Source: Hygrocybe punicea | Lineage: Eukaryota; Basidiomycota; Agaricomycetes; Agaricales; Hygrophoraceae | NCBI GenBank assembly: GCA_963556145.1 | Contig: OY744471.1 | Coordinates: 4,271,590-4,335,589, forward strand | DNA length: 64,000 nt | Direction of reading: 5' to 3' | Part shown: in pieces, positions 33,881 to 43,302 of the stretch | Layout: the number at the start of each line of letters is the position of its first letter | How positions within the stretch are numbered: the first letter of the stretch is position 1 | Position numbers and translations under genes: made by a program | The notes under the pieces: model-generated | Seen by the model: the letters and a program-made list of their open reading frames with translations, nothing else | Told to the model about the DNA's origin: nothing | The model's database searches: none

Positions 33881-34520
33881 TGGCCTGCTTCTGGGGATAA
33901 CGACAAGGGTGTAGTGGGTACAAAGTCAGGGAGCAGCAGTGAATGGGCATAGCAGGACGGGGTCAAGCGTGGGGTCATGGTATGGGCCATGGTATGGGCT
34001 ACCGAATGGGCCTGCGAGGCTCCATGGGGTGGATCGTGGGCGTGCGGGGTTGACTGGGGTGGCAGGTGACGTGGTGTGTTGGGAGCATCAAAGGAGGGGG
34101 CCGGACTCATTTGGGACAGGAGGGGGCCGTACAGAGGCGCTGGGGCATGAACGTGGGCGTAGGGGCTGGTCCGTGGGTCCGGCGTTGGTCCCGGATGATG
34201 GAACGCAGGAGCCAATGGTGGGGCGATGTGGGACGGTGTTGGGGGCTCGAACGCAGCGGGGGCGGCTTGTACGGCGTCACGGAGGGCGATATGGGGGTCC
34301 TGGCGGTGGTACGTGGCTGCCAGGGGTCGAAACGAGAGCGGAACGGGGGCGGAAATGCTGGGACACGTTGAAAACAGCGTCTGTTGAGTGTGGGCACAGT
34401 TTTCGGGAGACGGCGCAGGCTCAAACGGTAGCGGCGTGCTGGTACTTGCTGCCAGGGATGACGGAGAGGGTGCAGAGGAGGTCGGCGGGCGAGTCGAGGG
34501 CGAAACGAGGGTGGACATGG

Positions 34521-35237
34521 TGGAGAGGGTCGGAGGCTGCTGAGGGACTCTCCGACGGAGTCTAGCTGGAAAGTGTTAGAGGCGTGCAACTCCGGAAGGA
34601 TCGGAGTTCTTCGGAGGAGCGGAGACGTCAACTCTTGAAGTAGGTTCACTACTTCCTTAAGTCGTATTGAGAAGACGTGGACGGAGCGGAGTTAGTCCGG
34701 AGTTCCGGACTAAGTATTAAGATAACTAATGAGCTTAAGGGAAAGCCTTAAGTTTGAGAGTGGGTAAGAATTAAGGAACTCAAGTTGATTTTCTGAACGG
34801 AGTTACAGAACATTGTAGTTCTAGTTATATACTTGGTAGACTAATTGTCATGTCCTTGGAGACGTGAAGACAATATGAACTCCGGAAAGAGGACCGGAGT
34901 TCGGAAGAAAATAAAAGGGATAAAAGGTTGCTATGTACGGTGACAAGTAAACAAAGGGGAGGAAGAGAAAAGGAGGTCGGAGTAAACGGAGATGGGGAAG
35001 AATAGTAATTAACAAGAGAAGAACAATAACGTACGCGAGAAGATAAGATAAGATAAGATAAGATAAGTCGGCGGAAAAGTCCGGAGCGGAGTTCGTCGGA
35101 ATCCGGCGGAGCTGCATGGGATATGACAGAAAGCCTGGAAAGACTAGGATGGGAACTGTCTACTACATCAGATCAGCTACTGACTACGACGAACCATGGG
35201 AACTCTATCACGTGACTGTCCAGGCACAACTACTACA
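34521..35237 (-). repeat. LTR of element C (left, full length; 3' LTR in element orientation)
   Basis: 717 bp, rich in CGGAGT/TCCGGA palindromic motifs (34550-34720) and with an AGATA(AGATA)n-type microsatellite at 35039-35067. The right LTR lacks bases equivalent to 34574-35133. Confidence 0.75.
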
Positions 35238-35245
35238 AGTGCCCC

Positions 35246-35287
35246 CCCTCTTGTAGCGACGCCCTCGTCGCTATCAGCAAGAGGGAA
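35246..35287. repeat. Strong stem-loop beside the LTR of element C
   Basis: CCCTCTTG-TAGCGACG-CCCT-CGTCGCTA-TCAG-CAAGAGGG: a 16-bp interrupted stem immediately inside the left LTR, followed by a purine-rich tract (35280-35360). The same arrangement (hairpin plus purine tract) occurs in elements A and B. Confidence 0.65.
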
Positions 35288-35688
35288 AACAAAGAACAGA
35301 AACAGGGGAAGGGGAAAGGAAGGGAAAGGAAGGGAACAAAACAAACAAAACAGAGAGAAAATCAGTCCAGAAAGAAAGCACTACACTACCTAGGCCTTGT
35401 CCAGCCCAAAGCTATGAGCGCCCGACTCAAATCACGAAGGCGGGGGTCACGATCCCAATCCAGAATCGCTGGGTTGGTTGGTTTTGAGCTGGCGGGTACG
35501 AAGGGTTGTGTGATGGTTGGCCGGCCAGGCCCAATGCCTCGCGGGTGGCTCCGAGACCAGATGGGACCAATGGGGGTGACAAAAGTTTGTCGGGGACATG
35601 GGCAGTTACGTCATCGAGCACGGCGCTGTAGGGTGGAAAACGGCTGTCCGGTGGTGTTGGAATGGAGGGTCGAAAGGTCGCGTGGGGT

Positions 35689-36978
35689 TCACGTTGGGAT
35701 GGTTGGATATATGGGAATGCTGGCCGATTCCTCGGCCCAGTCGAATTGCGTAGGGGCAGGTGTGGGTGGGGGTACAATCACCGAGGTGGGGGTGGACATG
35801 CGAATCGGGCCATTCGCGGTCCCTCGTTGGCCCTTCCCGTCGTCTAGGCGCGTATCATTGCTCATCGCCGGGATTTCCTCGCTCATCTCAGCTACCCTCG
35901 CCGTCTGTGTCTCCCTGTTCCTCGCGTACGCGTCGGCTCGCATTTCGACGTCGTCTGGACATGGGGCTCGCGCTTGCGACTTCCTGGGGGCGACGTTGTG
36001 GTTCCGGGCTGACGTGGGCACACGTGGGTATAGACCTGGGGGAAAAACGGGGTCTGGGGCGCATCTGGGCGCGTCTTGGTGCACGGGCACGGGATTTTGG
36101 GCCTGTGGGGGCGTAAACTGGTTGGGTACTGGTGCCAGCGCGTTGGAATTGCGTTCTGACACGTGTATGGACGCGGTCTTCGGTGGGGATGGTGGTCCTT
36201 GGGAGGGCGGCGGCGTTAACACTCGCGCGCCTGCTTTAGGTGAGTGGGGACTGGTTGGGGCCGGTTCTGGTGATGTGGCGCGGTCTGGTGCAACGGCCAT
36301 CGTCGTCGGTGAAGACGGACGTGTTGGGGTGTGGTGGGACGCGTATTCACGCGAGAACGTATGTGTTTGGGTGGGCGTTGACGCGCGGTGCGTCTTGCGT
36401 TCAGTGCTGGGCGAGGGGGCGCGTGTTGGGATGCGCGCGGTTGTTTCAGGGGATGGCGGGCGTGTTGGGTCATGCGGGGACGTCTTTTCACGCGTGGATG
36501 GGGCCGTCTGGCTTGACAAGGAGGTGGTGGAGGGTGGTTGCTGTTGGGTTGCTGTGGAAACAGCAGCTGGCGGCGTCGTTTGCGTCGACGCGGACGCGTT
36601 GCTGGGTGCCGTTGGCGTCAACATCGATGCCAGCGTTTGTGTTGATGCGCATGCACGGATGCGCGGCTCCGTTTGCGTCGAGATGGAAGTGCCAGTGAGC
36701 GGCTCTGGCTGCGTTGCTGCATTCGTCTGCGTCGATGCTGATATGCGGGTTGGTGGGGCCGTTTGGGTTGACTCCCAACGCGCGCGCTCCTCCGCGATGC
36801 CTTGTAAGATCCCTTCGGCCCTGCCTTTTTCGAGGCATCCTGCCACCAATCTCTCTACGTCTTTCATGCGCACAAGCGAGCCATCTTGAAATAGGGAACC
36901 TGAAGCGGTGGGTGCAGGTCCTTGTTGAGGTACGGAAGCCGGGGCTTTTTTTGTAGTTTTCTTTTTGTTGTTTGTCAT
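35689..36978 (-). CDS. Proline-rich ORF of LTR element C (429 aa)
   Basis: Single open minus-strand frame starting MTNNKKKTTKKAP, a lysine-rich N-terminus. A short predicted helix (VERLVAGCLEKGRAEGI) is followed by six degenerate (S/A)STQT repeats and long Pro/Ser/Thr-rich sequence. It shares style but not obvious sequence with the ORF of element A. There is no zinc knuckle or enzyme motif. It may be a gag-like or RNA-binding protein of the family. Confidence 0.5.
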   Translation of the reverse strand: MTNNKKKTTKKAPASVPQQGPAPTASGSLFQDGSLVRMKDVERLVAGCLEKGRAEGILQGIAEERARWESTQTAPPTRISASTQTNAATQPEPLTGTSISTQTEPRIRACASTQTLASMLTPTAPSNASASTQTTPPAAVSTATQQQPPSTTSLSSQTAPSTREKTSPHDPTRPPSPETTARIPTRAPSPSTERKTHRASTPTQTHTFSREYASHHTPTRPSSPTTMAVAPDRATSPEPAPTSPHSPKAGARVLTPPPSQGPPSPPKTASIHVSERNSNALAPVPNQFTPPQAQNPVPVHQDAPRCAPDPVFPPGLYPRVPTSARNHNVAPRKSQARAPCPDDVEMRADAYARNRETQTARVAEMSEEIPAMSNDTRLDDGKGQRGTANGPIRMSTPTSVIVPPPTPAPTQFDWAEESASIPIYPTIPT

Positions 36979-37200
36979 GGCGAAATAAAAACGTGCTGGG
37001 TTCGCGGTTCTCGGTGCTCAGGTTCTGAAGGTTCTCGGTACTCGGTTCTCGGTGCTCGAAATTCTGAAAGTTCACGGTTCTTGGACAACAAAGGGCTCGG
37101 TTCTCGGTATTCAACGTTCTGGGCTCGAAAAAGCGCTGGAAGGGCCAGGAAAAGATGGAAAAGCAGGGAGATCACAGGGAATTGCTGGCAGGGTTCGAAG

Positions 37201-37215
37201 CCGCTCTCATCACCA
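37201..37215 (-). promoter_or_regulatory. Candidate primer-binding site of LTR element C
   Basis: Minus strand TGGTGATGAGAGCGG, complementary to a tRNA end ...CCGCTCTCATCACCA. The plus strand continues upstream as GGTTCGAAG, resembling a tRNA T-loop, although a proper T-stem does not form. Confidence 0.5.
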
Positions 37216-37218
37216 CGT

Positions 37219-37375
37219 TGGAGAGGGTCGGAGGCTGCTGAGGGACTCTCCGACGGAGTCTAGCTGGAAAGCCTGGAAAGACTAGGATGGGAACTGTCTA
37301 CTACATCAGATCAGCTACTGACTACGACGAACCATGGGAACTCTATCACGTGACTGTCCAGGCACAACTACTACA
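37219..37375 (-). repeat. LTR of element C (right, internally deleted)
   Basis: 157 bp; equals the left LTR minus 560 bp. The missing block is bounded by GAAAG at both ends in the complete copy. Confidence 0.75.
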
Positions 37376-38306
37376 ACGGCTGGAAATGGGTTGGTGGATG
37401 AAGGGGTCAACAGCAAGGGCGATTTCGGGTTCGGCTCTGGCCCAAATGTTGGCGGCGTGGCGTGGCTCATTGCTGGGGATAACAGCGAGGCCGTTGACGC
37501 AAATGGGGGGCGATTCGGGTCTGAAACGGCGCATTATCGTCGCGTTGGCGTGCACGGACGCATTTTTCCGGGGACGGTGCGGGCGCAGACGATGGCGGCG
37601 TGTGTTGGAACATCGCTGGGGATGATTGCGAGGGTGTAGGCGCAAACGGCGGGTGAAACGAGACGGAAATGGAGGTGGACGTGTCAATACGCGTCCTACC
37701 CTCGCATTGGCGCACGCGGACGCGTTTTCCTGCACGGCAACCATGGGAACGACGGGGGGCATACCTAAAGGTGCACATGCAACAGCCGTTGCATGGCGGG
37801 CGTTTTCCTTCATCTACAGGGCGTCCGTTACTCGTTTGATGCGCGAGACGCGCTCCATGTTGGACGGGCTCGTTGCGGCCGTTTTGGGGCTTTCCAGGCG
37901 CGGTTTTTCGAGCGGGATCTGTGGGGCGTTGAATACCGGGTCCGTTGGATGTGTTGAAATGAGTGGAGGTGGCGGGATTAGTGAAATAAATGGGAAATGC
38001 GGAAGGGGGGATGTATTGAACACCGTGTGACATGGCTGTGATGCCGTGACAAAAAGGCAAAAGAGCCGTGTTCTGCAGCCAAGGAGGCGCAACTGGTACA
38101 AAGAAAGTATACTGAGGTGTCGAAAACATCAGGGATGGGTCTAAGAGCTGACAGAAGACTAGGGGTGCTCGAAATGCTGCCGAATACGGGGCGCTGTTGA
38201 CTATGGGGTGCTGTTGCTGCCAGAAAGAGAGAGAAAGGTGTAAAAATGGTGAATTCAAAGAGGGAAAGGTGAAGTGAGCTTGACACTCCTCGCGGTGGGC
38301 TCCAGA

Positions 38307-38488
38307 TGTGGTGAACGCGGCCTGGGTAGGCGCAGATTCGATGTGCGAGTTCGTTGTCAATGGGATAAAAACCCAAAACTCTTCTTGTTTGTGACTATTT
38401 ACAACAGCCACTACATACAAATAATAGAACAAATAGGGAATATAGTAAAATGAGTGAATACGTACCCAGAGATATAGATGTCTCTACA
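38307..38488 (-). repeat. LTR of element B (right)
   Basis: 182 bp; the left side abuts the same primer-binding-like sequence (GGTGGGCTCCAGA) as in element A. Confidence 0.8.
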
Positions 38489-38891
38489 GCGTTGACTTGG
38501 ACTGGGTGTTCTAGCAACTCATGTGTACATCGCTCTCTCGTTTTCATAGTTGTTCATCCTGTATCATGTTTTCTTATTGCAACCAGGTCTAGGATTGCCT
38601 TGTAGGTCTCACCAGGTGGTCCTGGGATGGCGTCACAAACCTGTGAAGCAAGGTAAGGTCAGCTGACATGGTCATTCATCACCAATATAGTCATTTCTGA
38701 CCATGTTGCCGAGACTTTACCTTTTTATCTTGTGGGGGGATTGCAATGTGAGCCGGGTTGGTAAGTAGGTGGTCTAGGTGAAAAAGGTGAACCTTACCTG
38801 GCAAGGTAAGGCTAGGTAAACATAATGCGCTTTTGCTGATGGAAGATGAAGAGATCCACAGAGTGAAATACATTACTGGTTATACACTCAC

Positions 38892-39100
38892 CTCATACCC
38901 CTCAGCCGCTTCCTCTGGAGAATTGTTGCTACCGCTATGATACTCTGGATATATGGCAACCCTGGATGATCGAAGTTAGCATTCACTGGTGAAAGACAAT
39001 TTTGGCGGAGTGCAAGAAATGCTCGAGTGATGTCCTCCTTCTGCTCTCTTGTTGTGTCACTTTTGTATTGGAAAACAATGACATGAGTTATGGGAGCCAT
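38892..39100 (-). pseudogene. Dabb-domain protein, N-terminal exon (apparent frameshift)
   Basis: ATG at 39100 gives MAPITHVIVFQYKSD... and LPYIQSI, the first half of a Dabb domain (small A/B-barrel proteins, ~100 aa). Just after YIQSI the expected AGSNNSPEEAAEGYE continues one base out of frame, as if one G was lost from a GGG near 38946. The exon then ends at a perfect donor GAG|GTGAGT (38892/38891). In the shifted frame its phase matches the acceptor at 18115, so the two exons were one gene. The intron is now 20,777 bp of transposons. With the frameshift and the oversized intron the gene is probably dead; a sequencing error could mimic the frameshift. Confidence 0.65.
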
Positions 39101-39126
39101 GGTTGACAGAGCTTTGGCGCACACTG

Positions 39127-42076
39127 GTTCTTATGGAAACTGAGAGTGATCAGCTAGTTTTCGGATCTGCCGTGTCAAGTCCGACGCGGCATGGTATCAA
39201 GACCCAGGACACCATTCCTTAGTATTCTGAGTCACTCACTTTAAGAAAGTCTATAATTATTTTCTTTCAATCTTTGAAAACAAAATTGAAAAAACTGGAT
39301 ACTAGTCGGAATGGTCCCTGCTATAAGCCATTTGACTCACACAAATGCTGAGTCCTAGAATGCATAACAAATGACTACAAAAGTCATAAGTAAATGAAAG
39401 AAATAATTAAAGGCATCTAGCTCACCTCAGCATTTACATGAGTCAAATGGCTTCATTGTTATGGGACATCTTAGGGAAATTAATAGGGATGGCTCCAGCA
39501 AGTCAGACAACTATCAAGGGATCAGAGAGTAATGAGACTCAAGAATGAATTACAAACAGAAGAGAAAACAGAAAGTTCAATAGTACAAGAGTAGACAACT
39601 GAGGAATGAGAACCAGACTAATTCTAATGAATCACATACTAACTATAGCCTTTTATACATCAAAGACTCAAGGATGGGCTTCTTGGTTGCCTGTGGTGTA
39701 GAGATTGATATCTCTGTGAACTCTGATCTCTCTTACTTTCCCTTCATCTCCCTTCCTTTCATCTCCCTTCCCCTCACATTCCCTCCACTCCATTATTCAC
39801 CATTTTCTCAGTACACTCTTGATAGATACTATATAGGTATATAGTGTTATGTGTACATACATACAAACAAGTTGAGTTTGGGTTCTGACAGTCTGACCCC
39901 ATCAACAAGGACTTGCACCCCCTGAATCTGTGCCTACAAAGGCCACATTCACCACAGCGGTAACTATCCATTGTATTGAATATACAAGCTGGACTCCATT
40001 CATTTACCTTTACTATATAATCATTTACTCCTAGTTACAGATTCCTTATATGGACATCTCAGTATGGTTTACCACAACATACTGAGATGTACATGATACT
40101 CCTTCATCTACTTTCATAATATATACTTACATATTCTCTAGCTTATTCTTTAGATCTTATTCTTTCCTTAGCTGTTTTATCAGTCAGAACCCTGCCTCCA
40201 ATACATTGCTATGCATACAGACATTCACACTGGGGTCATGTGGTAATGGGTTGGATGTCATGTAGTGAAGCTAGCCTAGCCACGGCTAAATTAGCTGCAG
40301 CTAAAGCTAAGCTAATTCATGAAAAATGTCTTAGCCTTAGCCACTAGCCAAGTACTAGCTGCAGCTACGGCTAAGCTAAAGTCAGCTAAGCTAATGACTA
40401 TTAGTCAGGTATGATATCCTTTTTAGGTATTTCTAGGCTGTTCTGAGATGATATTATTTTTATCTTCCCTTAGCTTCAGCTACAGCTAAGCTAACTTTCT
40501 GAAATACTTTAGCCTTAGCCATTAGCTGGAGATTAGCCATTGGCTTAGCTGGCATCAGCTAAGCTAAAATCAGCTAAGCTAATGGCTAGTAGCCAGCTAG
40601 TAGCCTTAGCTGTGGCAACACTAATGTCATGTTGTTATTGTTCTCTGTTGATGTGGTTTCAGTGTTGTTGGGGTCTTTGGGGGTTATCATTTGAACAACC
40701 TCCTGTTCTTCAGCCCTGAGCCTTGCTGCATTATGCATGACTCTCATGTTTTGGTGTACAAGTGTGGCTGTTGCACAGTGATATGACATGATATGATGAA
40801 TTTGGGGAAAGAATCAGCTTGGTGGATTTATGTCTACTTGTGGACAAAGAGGTTGTTGCAGCTGCAGGAATTGGTGAAAAGCGGTTGCAGAAATGGTCAG
40901 TGTGTTCTACACTAGCTTAAAATGTCACCTAGCAACAAGGTAATCTATGTCATATGTAGTGCAAATCAAGCTAAATCAGCAGTCCATGGTAAATACTTAT
41001 TCCATAGCAAATACTTCAGGCTTCAGCATAAGCTTGTGATTCCGATGCTCACCATTGCTTGCAATGTCCCAGGTTGCTCTACAGCCTTCTATCTTCCTGC
41101 ACCCCTCCTAGCTCAATGTTGTAAGGGAAGTTCTATACAAGCATATCATATTGTCCAATATCTTCCATGATATAGTTAGGTAACAAAAGTTGGCTTCACA
41201 ATGAGCAAAAGAGTTAACATATATATACCCTTTTCTCAAAGCCTCTCAATTGTTGGGATCAGGGTAGTGATGGTCTGGTTCAGGCAAGGAGGGAATTCTG
41301 TGAACCTCCCTGTTATAGCTACATTGTTTTTATTATCATTGTCTTGAAATGCTACTGCAATAATGTAAAATTCCAACCCATGTAAAGTTGAAGTTCAGCC
41401 TAGGAAGAAATGTTGTCTCATTTGGTTATCTTGCTCCAAATATTTGCACTGACTGTCCAAACACTTGTCCAGTATCATTCATGTTTACTGTGCTTTTGAC
41501 ACATCTACTAGGCCGGCACCTATGAGACTCCATTCATTCACAGTGAATGTGGACACAATACAAGTTATTAAGAGGTTGAGCCCTTGGCACAACAGCAATG
41601 TGGTATTGATTGAATTGTGCAGAGCAGCAGGAAATAAAGAAAATTAATAAATTAGTACTTGTAATTCATCCTTGCATCTCATTACTCTCTGATCACTTGA
41701 TTGTTGTCTGACTTGCTGGAGTCATCCCTAAGATGTCCCATAACAATGAAGCCATTTGACTCATGTAAATGCTGAGGTGAGCTAGATGCCTTTAATTATT
41801 TCTTTCATTTACTTATGACTTTTGTAGTCATTTGTTATGCATTCTAGGACTCAGCATTTGTGTGAGTCAAATGGCTTATAGCAGGGACCATTCAGACTAG
41901 TATCCAGTTTTTTTCAATTTTGTTTTCAAAGATTGAAAGAAAATAATTACAGACTTTCTTAAAGTGAGTGACTCAGAATACTAAGGAATGGTGTCCCGGG
42001 TCTTGATGCCATGCCGCGTCGGACTTGACACGGCAGATCCGAAAACTAGCTGATCACTCTCAGTTTCCATAGTTCT
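39127..42076. mobile_element. 2.9-kb element with ~410-bp inverted arms
   Basis: Element 39132-42071 begins TATGGAAACTGAGAGTGATC and ends with its complement. The arms (39132-~39545 and ~41662-42071) are nearly identical, and the 5-bp flanks GTTCT match (39127-39131, 42072-42076). The ~2.1-kb interior has no transposase I can recognise, only short AT-rich ORFs, and contains a hAT MITE. It may be a long-TIR non-autonomous DNA element, or two inverted copies trapped together. Confidence 0.65.
40255..40631. mobile_element. hAT-type MITE with AGCTAAGCTAA internal repeats
   Basis: Element 40263-40623 is flanked by the perfect 8-bp duplication ATGTCATG (40255-40262, 40624-40631). The right end reads inward TAGTGTTGCCACAGCTAAGG; the left end TAGTGAAGCTAGCC is diverged. 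The body repeats TAGCTTAGCTGA/TCAGCTAAGCTA in both orientations, so it folds extensively. It is nested in the 39.1-42.1 kb element. Confidence 0.75.
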
Positions 42077-42205
42077 GGCTTTATACTTCCGGAGATGGCC
42101 GCGATGAATCAGGCTAAGTGGTGCACATTAAGTACCCGAAAGTCCACGAAGTGGGAACGCAGACTTCCTGAACTTGGAAGTAAACTATCAGGACGTTGAA
42201 AACAC

Positions 42206-42272
42206 GAAACAAAAATTGCGGGTATAATGTTGTGTCAGTGAGACACAACATTATACCCACAATTTTCGTTTC
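42206..42272. repeat. 31-bp inverted repeat (hairpin)
   Basis: Arms 42206-42236 and 42242-42272 pair at 29 of 31 positions around a 5-base loop (core GGGTATAATGTTGTGTC). It sits just outside the long inverted-arm element. It may be a MITE remnant or a structured transcript end. Confidence 0.65.
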
Positions 42273-42279
42273 ATCCGTT

Positions 42280-43300
42280 CTTCATGTTGTATAAGAAGAG
42301 TCCGTTAACATCATTTGTGCAAACGAAATGACACAGCGAGGATGAGAGTGACTTACACTGCCGTTTGGCTCACAGCGTCCCTGGGACCTAAAAAAGGCAG
42401 CGCTAGAAATAGATGATATTTATTTCTGATCCCACTGCAAACCCAATCTAAATTCGGCAGTGGATAGAAGGTGATGAAAATGACATTGTATTCATGGTCA
42501 TCACAGATCGAATTCTTTACTTATATAATTTTGATCAAATTTAAGTATGGCCCAACGCCAAATCTTGGGCTGGACCAATCACTGACAGCTCAATGTCGGG
42601 TCAACATCAATTCCATGTATATTTGATGTCACGGAAGGACTTAGCAAAAATTGTGGAAGGACTTGGCGAAACAAGGTGATATATTCAAACTCCGTCACAA
42701 CTCCGAGCCCAATTTTTGAACCTTCGCCATGTTCAACTTATTCTCAACCACATCATCTCTCCGCCATTCCTCTACACTACCAGGATAAAGAATGGCAAGT
42801 ACATCCCCTTTTACTATTTTCCTTTACTCTTCTACACTGATTGACTTCTTTTAACACAGAGGATGATGGGCTGAGTGCCGCCAGAGCAGGAGGAGATTTG
42901 GTGTAGCTGGCCTGTATATAGTACCAGAAATTGTGCAATAATCATGTTTCCTGATTTGGTGGTCTATAAAGTTCTATATCAAATCTACATAGAACTTTCA
43001 CGTCGATGCCGTGTGGCAAACCCTGGATATCGGACAGACGCTGCCTTTTTTGTATGGCAGCATGGCTGGATCTGGCCCGCCTCAGCCTCTCAGGTCACAT
43101 GGCTGATTTGGGATGACCAATCGAACACCAGTGTTTGTTTTTGAGCCCAATAACGTAAACGGCCGTTTGGAGTATGCAGGAATTTATTGCCCAGACCTCG
43201 TGTAATCTGCCCTTTACCCTATTCGTCCCGACCATTGGAGAAGGATTATGACTGACAAGGCGGCGTACAAACTACATGGTGAATGTTATTCGCAACTGCG
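42280..43300. other. Spacer upstream of the NLR gene
   Basis: About 1 kb with no recognised gene. A plus-strand frame at 42875-43144 (89 codons) and a short ATG frame near 42728 have no known motif and poor start context. The promoter and possibly the first exon of the C2-NACHT-WD40 gene should be here. Confidence 0.35.
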
Positions 43301-43302
43301 TA

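Larger units (their letters stand above)
21366..33882. mobile_element. Intact 12.5-kb Plavaka DNA transposon with three cargo genes
   Basis: Element 21368-33880 has 16-bp terminal inverted repeats, CCTCAGGAAAAACACT at the left and CATCAGGAAAAACACT at the right (read inward), and a TG target duplication (21366-21367, 33881-33882). The flanks, rejoined, match element A across CCCTGGCC, which proves the insertion point. It contains the transposase (minus), a nuclease-like/kinase fusion (minus), a TET/JBP dioxygenase (plus) and a DUF6532-like gene (plus). All have open frames across every intron I could place, so the element may be mobile. It has Plavaka-type gene content (a CACTA-related fungal superfamily linked in the literature to KDZ elements). 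Confidence 0.85.
34517..37379 (-). mobile_element. Non-autonomous LTR retroelement C
   Basis: Left LTR 34521-35237 (717 bp) and right LTR 37219-37375 (157 bp, internally deleted), starting TGGAGAGGG and ending CTACTACA. The 4-bp flanks are ATGG (34517-34520) and ACGG (37376-37379), one transition apart. Orientation is minus: a primer-binding-like TGGTGATGAGAGCGG lies 3 bp from the right LTR, and a purine run AAGAGGGGGGG abuts the left LTR on the minus strand. It encodes one proline-rich ORF and no polymerase. It is inserted in element B, interrupting GTGGACA|CGGCTGG relative to element A. Confidence 0.8.
20434..38492 (-). mobile_element. Non-autonomous LTR retroelement B (interrupted by three insertions)
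   Basis: Same family as element A. Its 182-bp LTRs (20438-20619, 38307-38488) are flanked by the 4-bp duplication GCGT (20434-20437, 38489-38492). The LTRs differ at roughly eight sites, so it is older than A. Internal sequence is found in pieces: 20620-20870, 21288-21367, 33881-34520 and 37376-38306. Joined, these are collinear with element A. The gaps hold a hAT MITE, the Plavaka element and LTR element C. The proline-rich minus ORF survives only as fragments (33900-34518, 37467-38300). Confidence 0.85.
18143..38842 (-). mobile_element. Old Plavaka-like element, now a shell around later insertions
   Basis: Inverted ends CCATCAGCAAAAGTGCATTAT (18143-18163) and, on the minus strand, CCATCAGCAAAAGCGCATTAT (38822-38842) match at 20 of 21 bases. 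They resemble the CATCAGGAAAAAC end of the intact Plavaka at 21368. Inside the left end are minus-strand remnants of a Plavaka-type N-terminus (C2H2-like finger at 19067-19306, acidic region at 18577-18912). The rest has been replaced or overgrown by LTR element B. No clear target duplication survives. Confidence 0.5.

Noticed and set aside
37187..37215. tRNA gene
   Set aside because: Only a T-loop-like word and CCA end are present; no D-arm or anticodon arm, T-stem does not pair, and its place beside the LTR explains it as a primer-binding site.
38590..38650. Middle exon of the Dabb gene (CDAIPGPPGETYKAIL)
   Set aside because: It lies inside the inverted ends of the old Plavaka-like element and does not match the Dabb fold; the flanking exons already join in phase.
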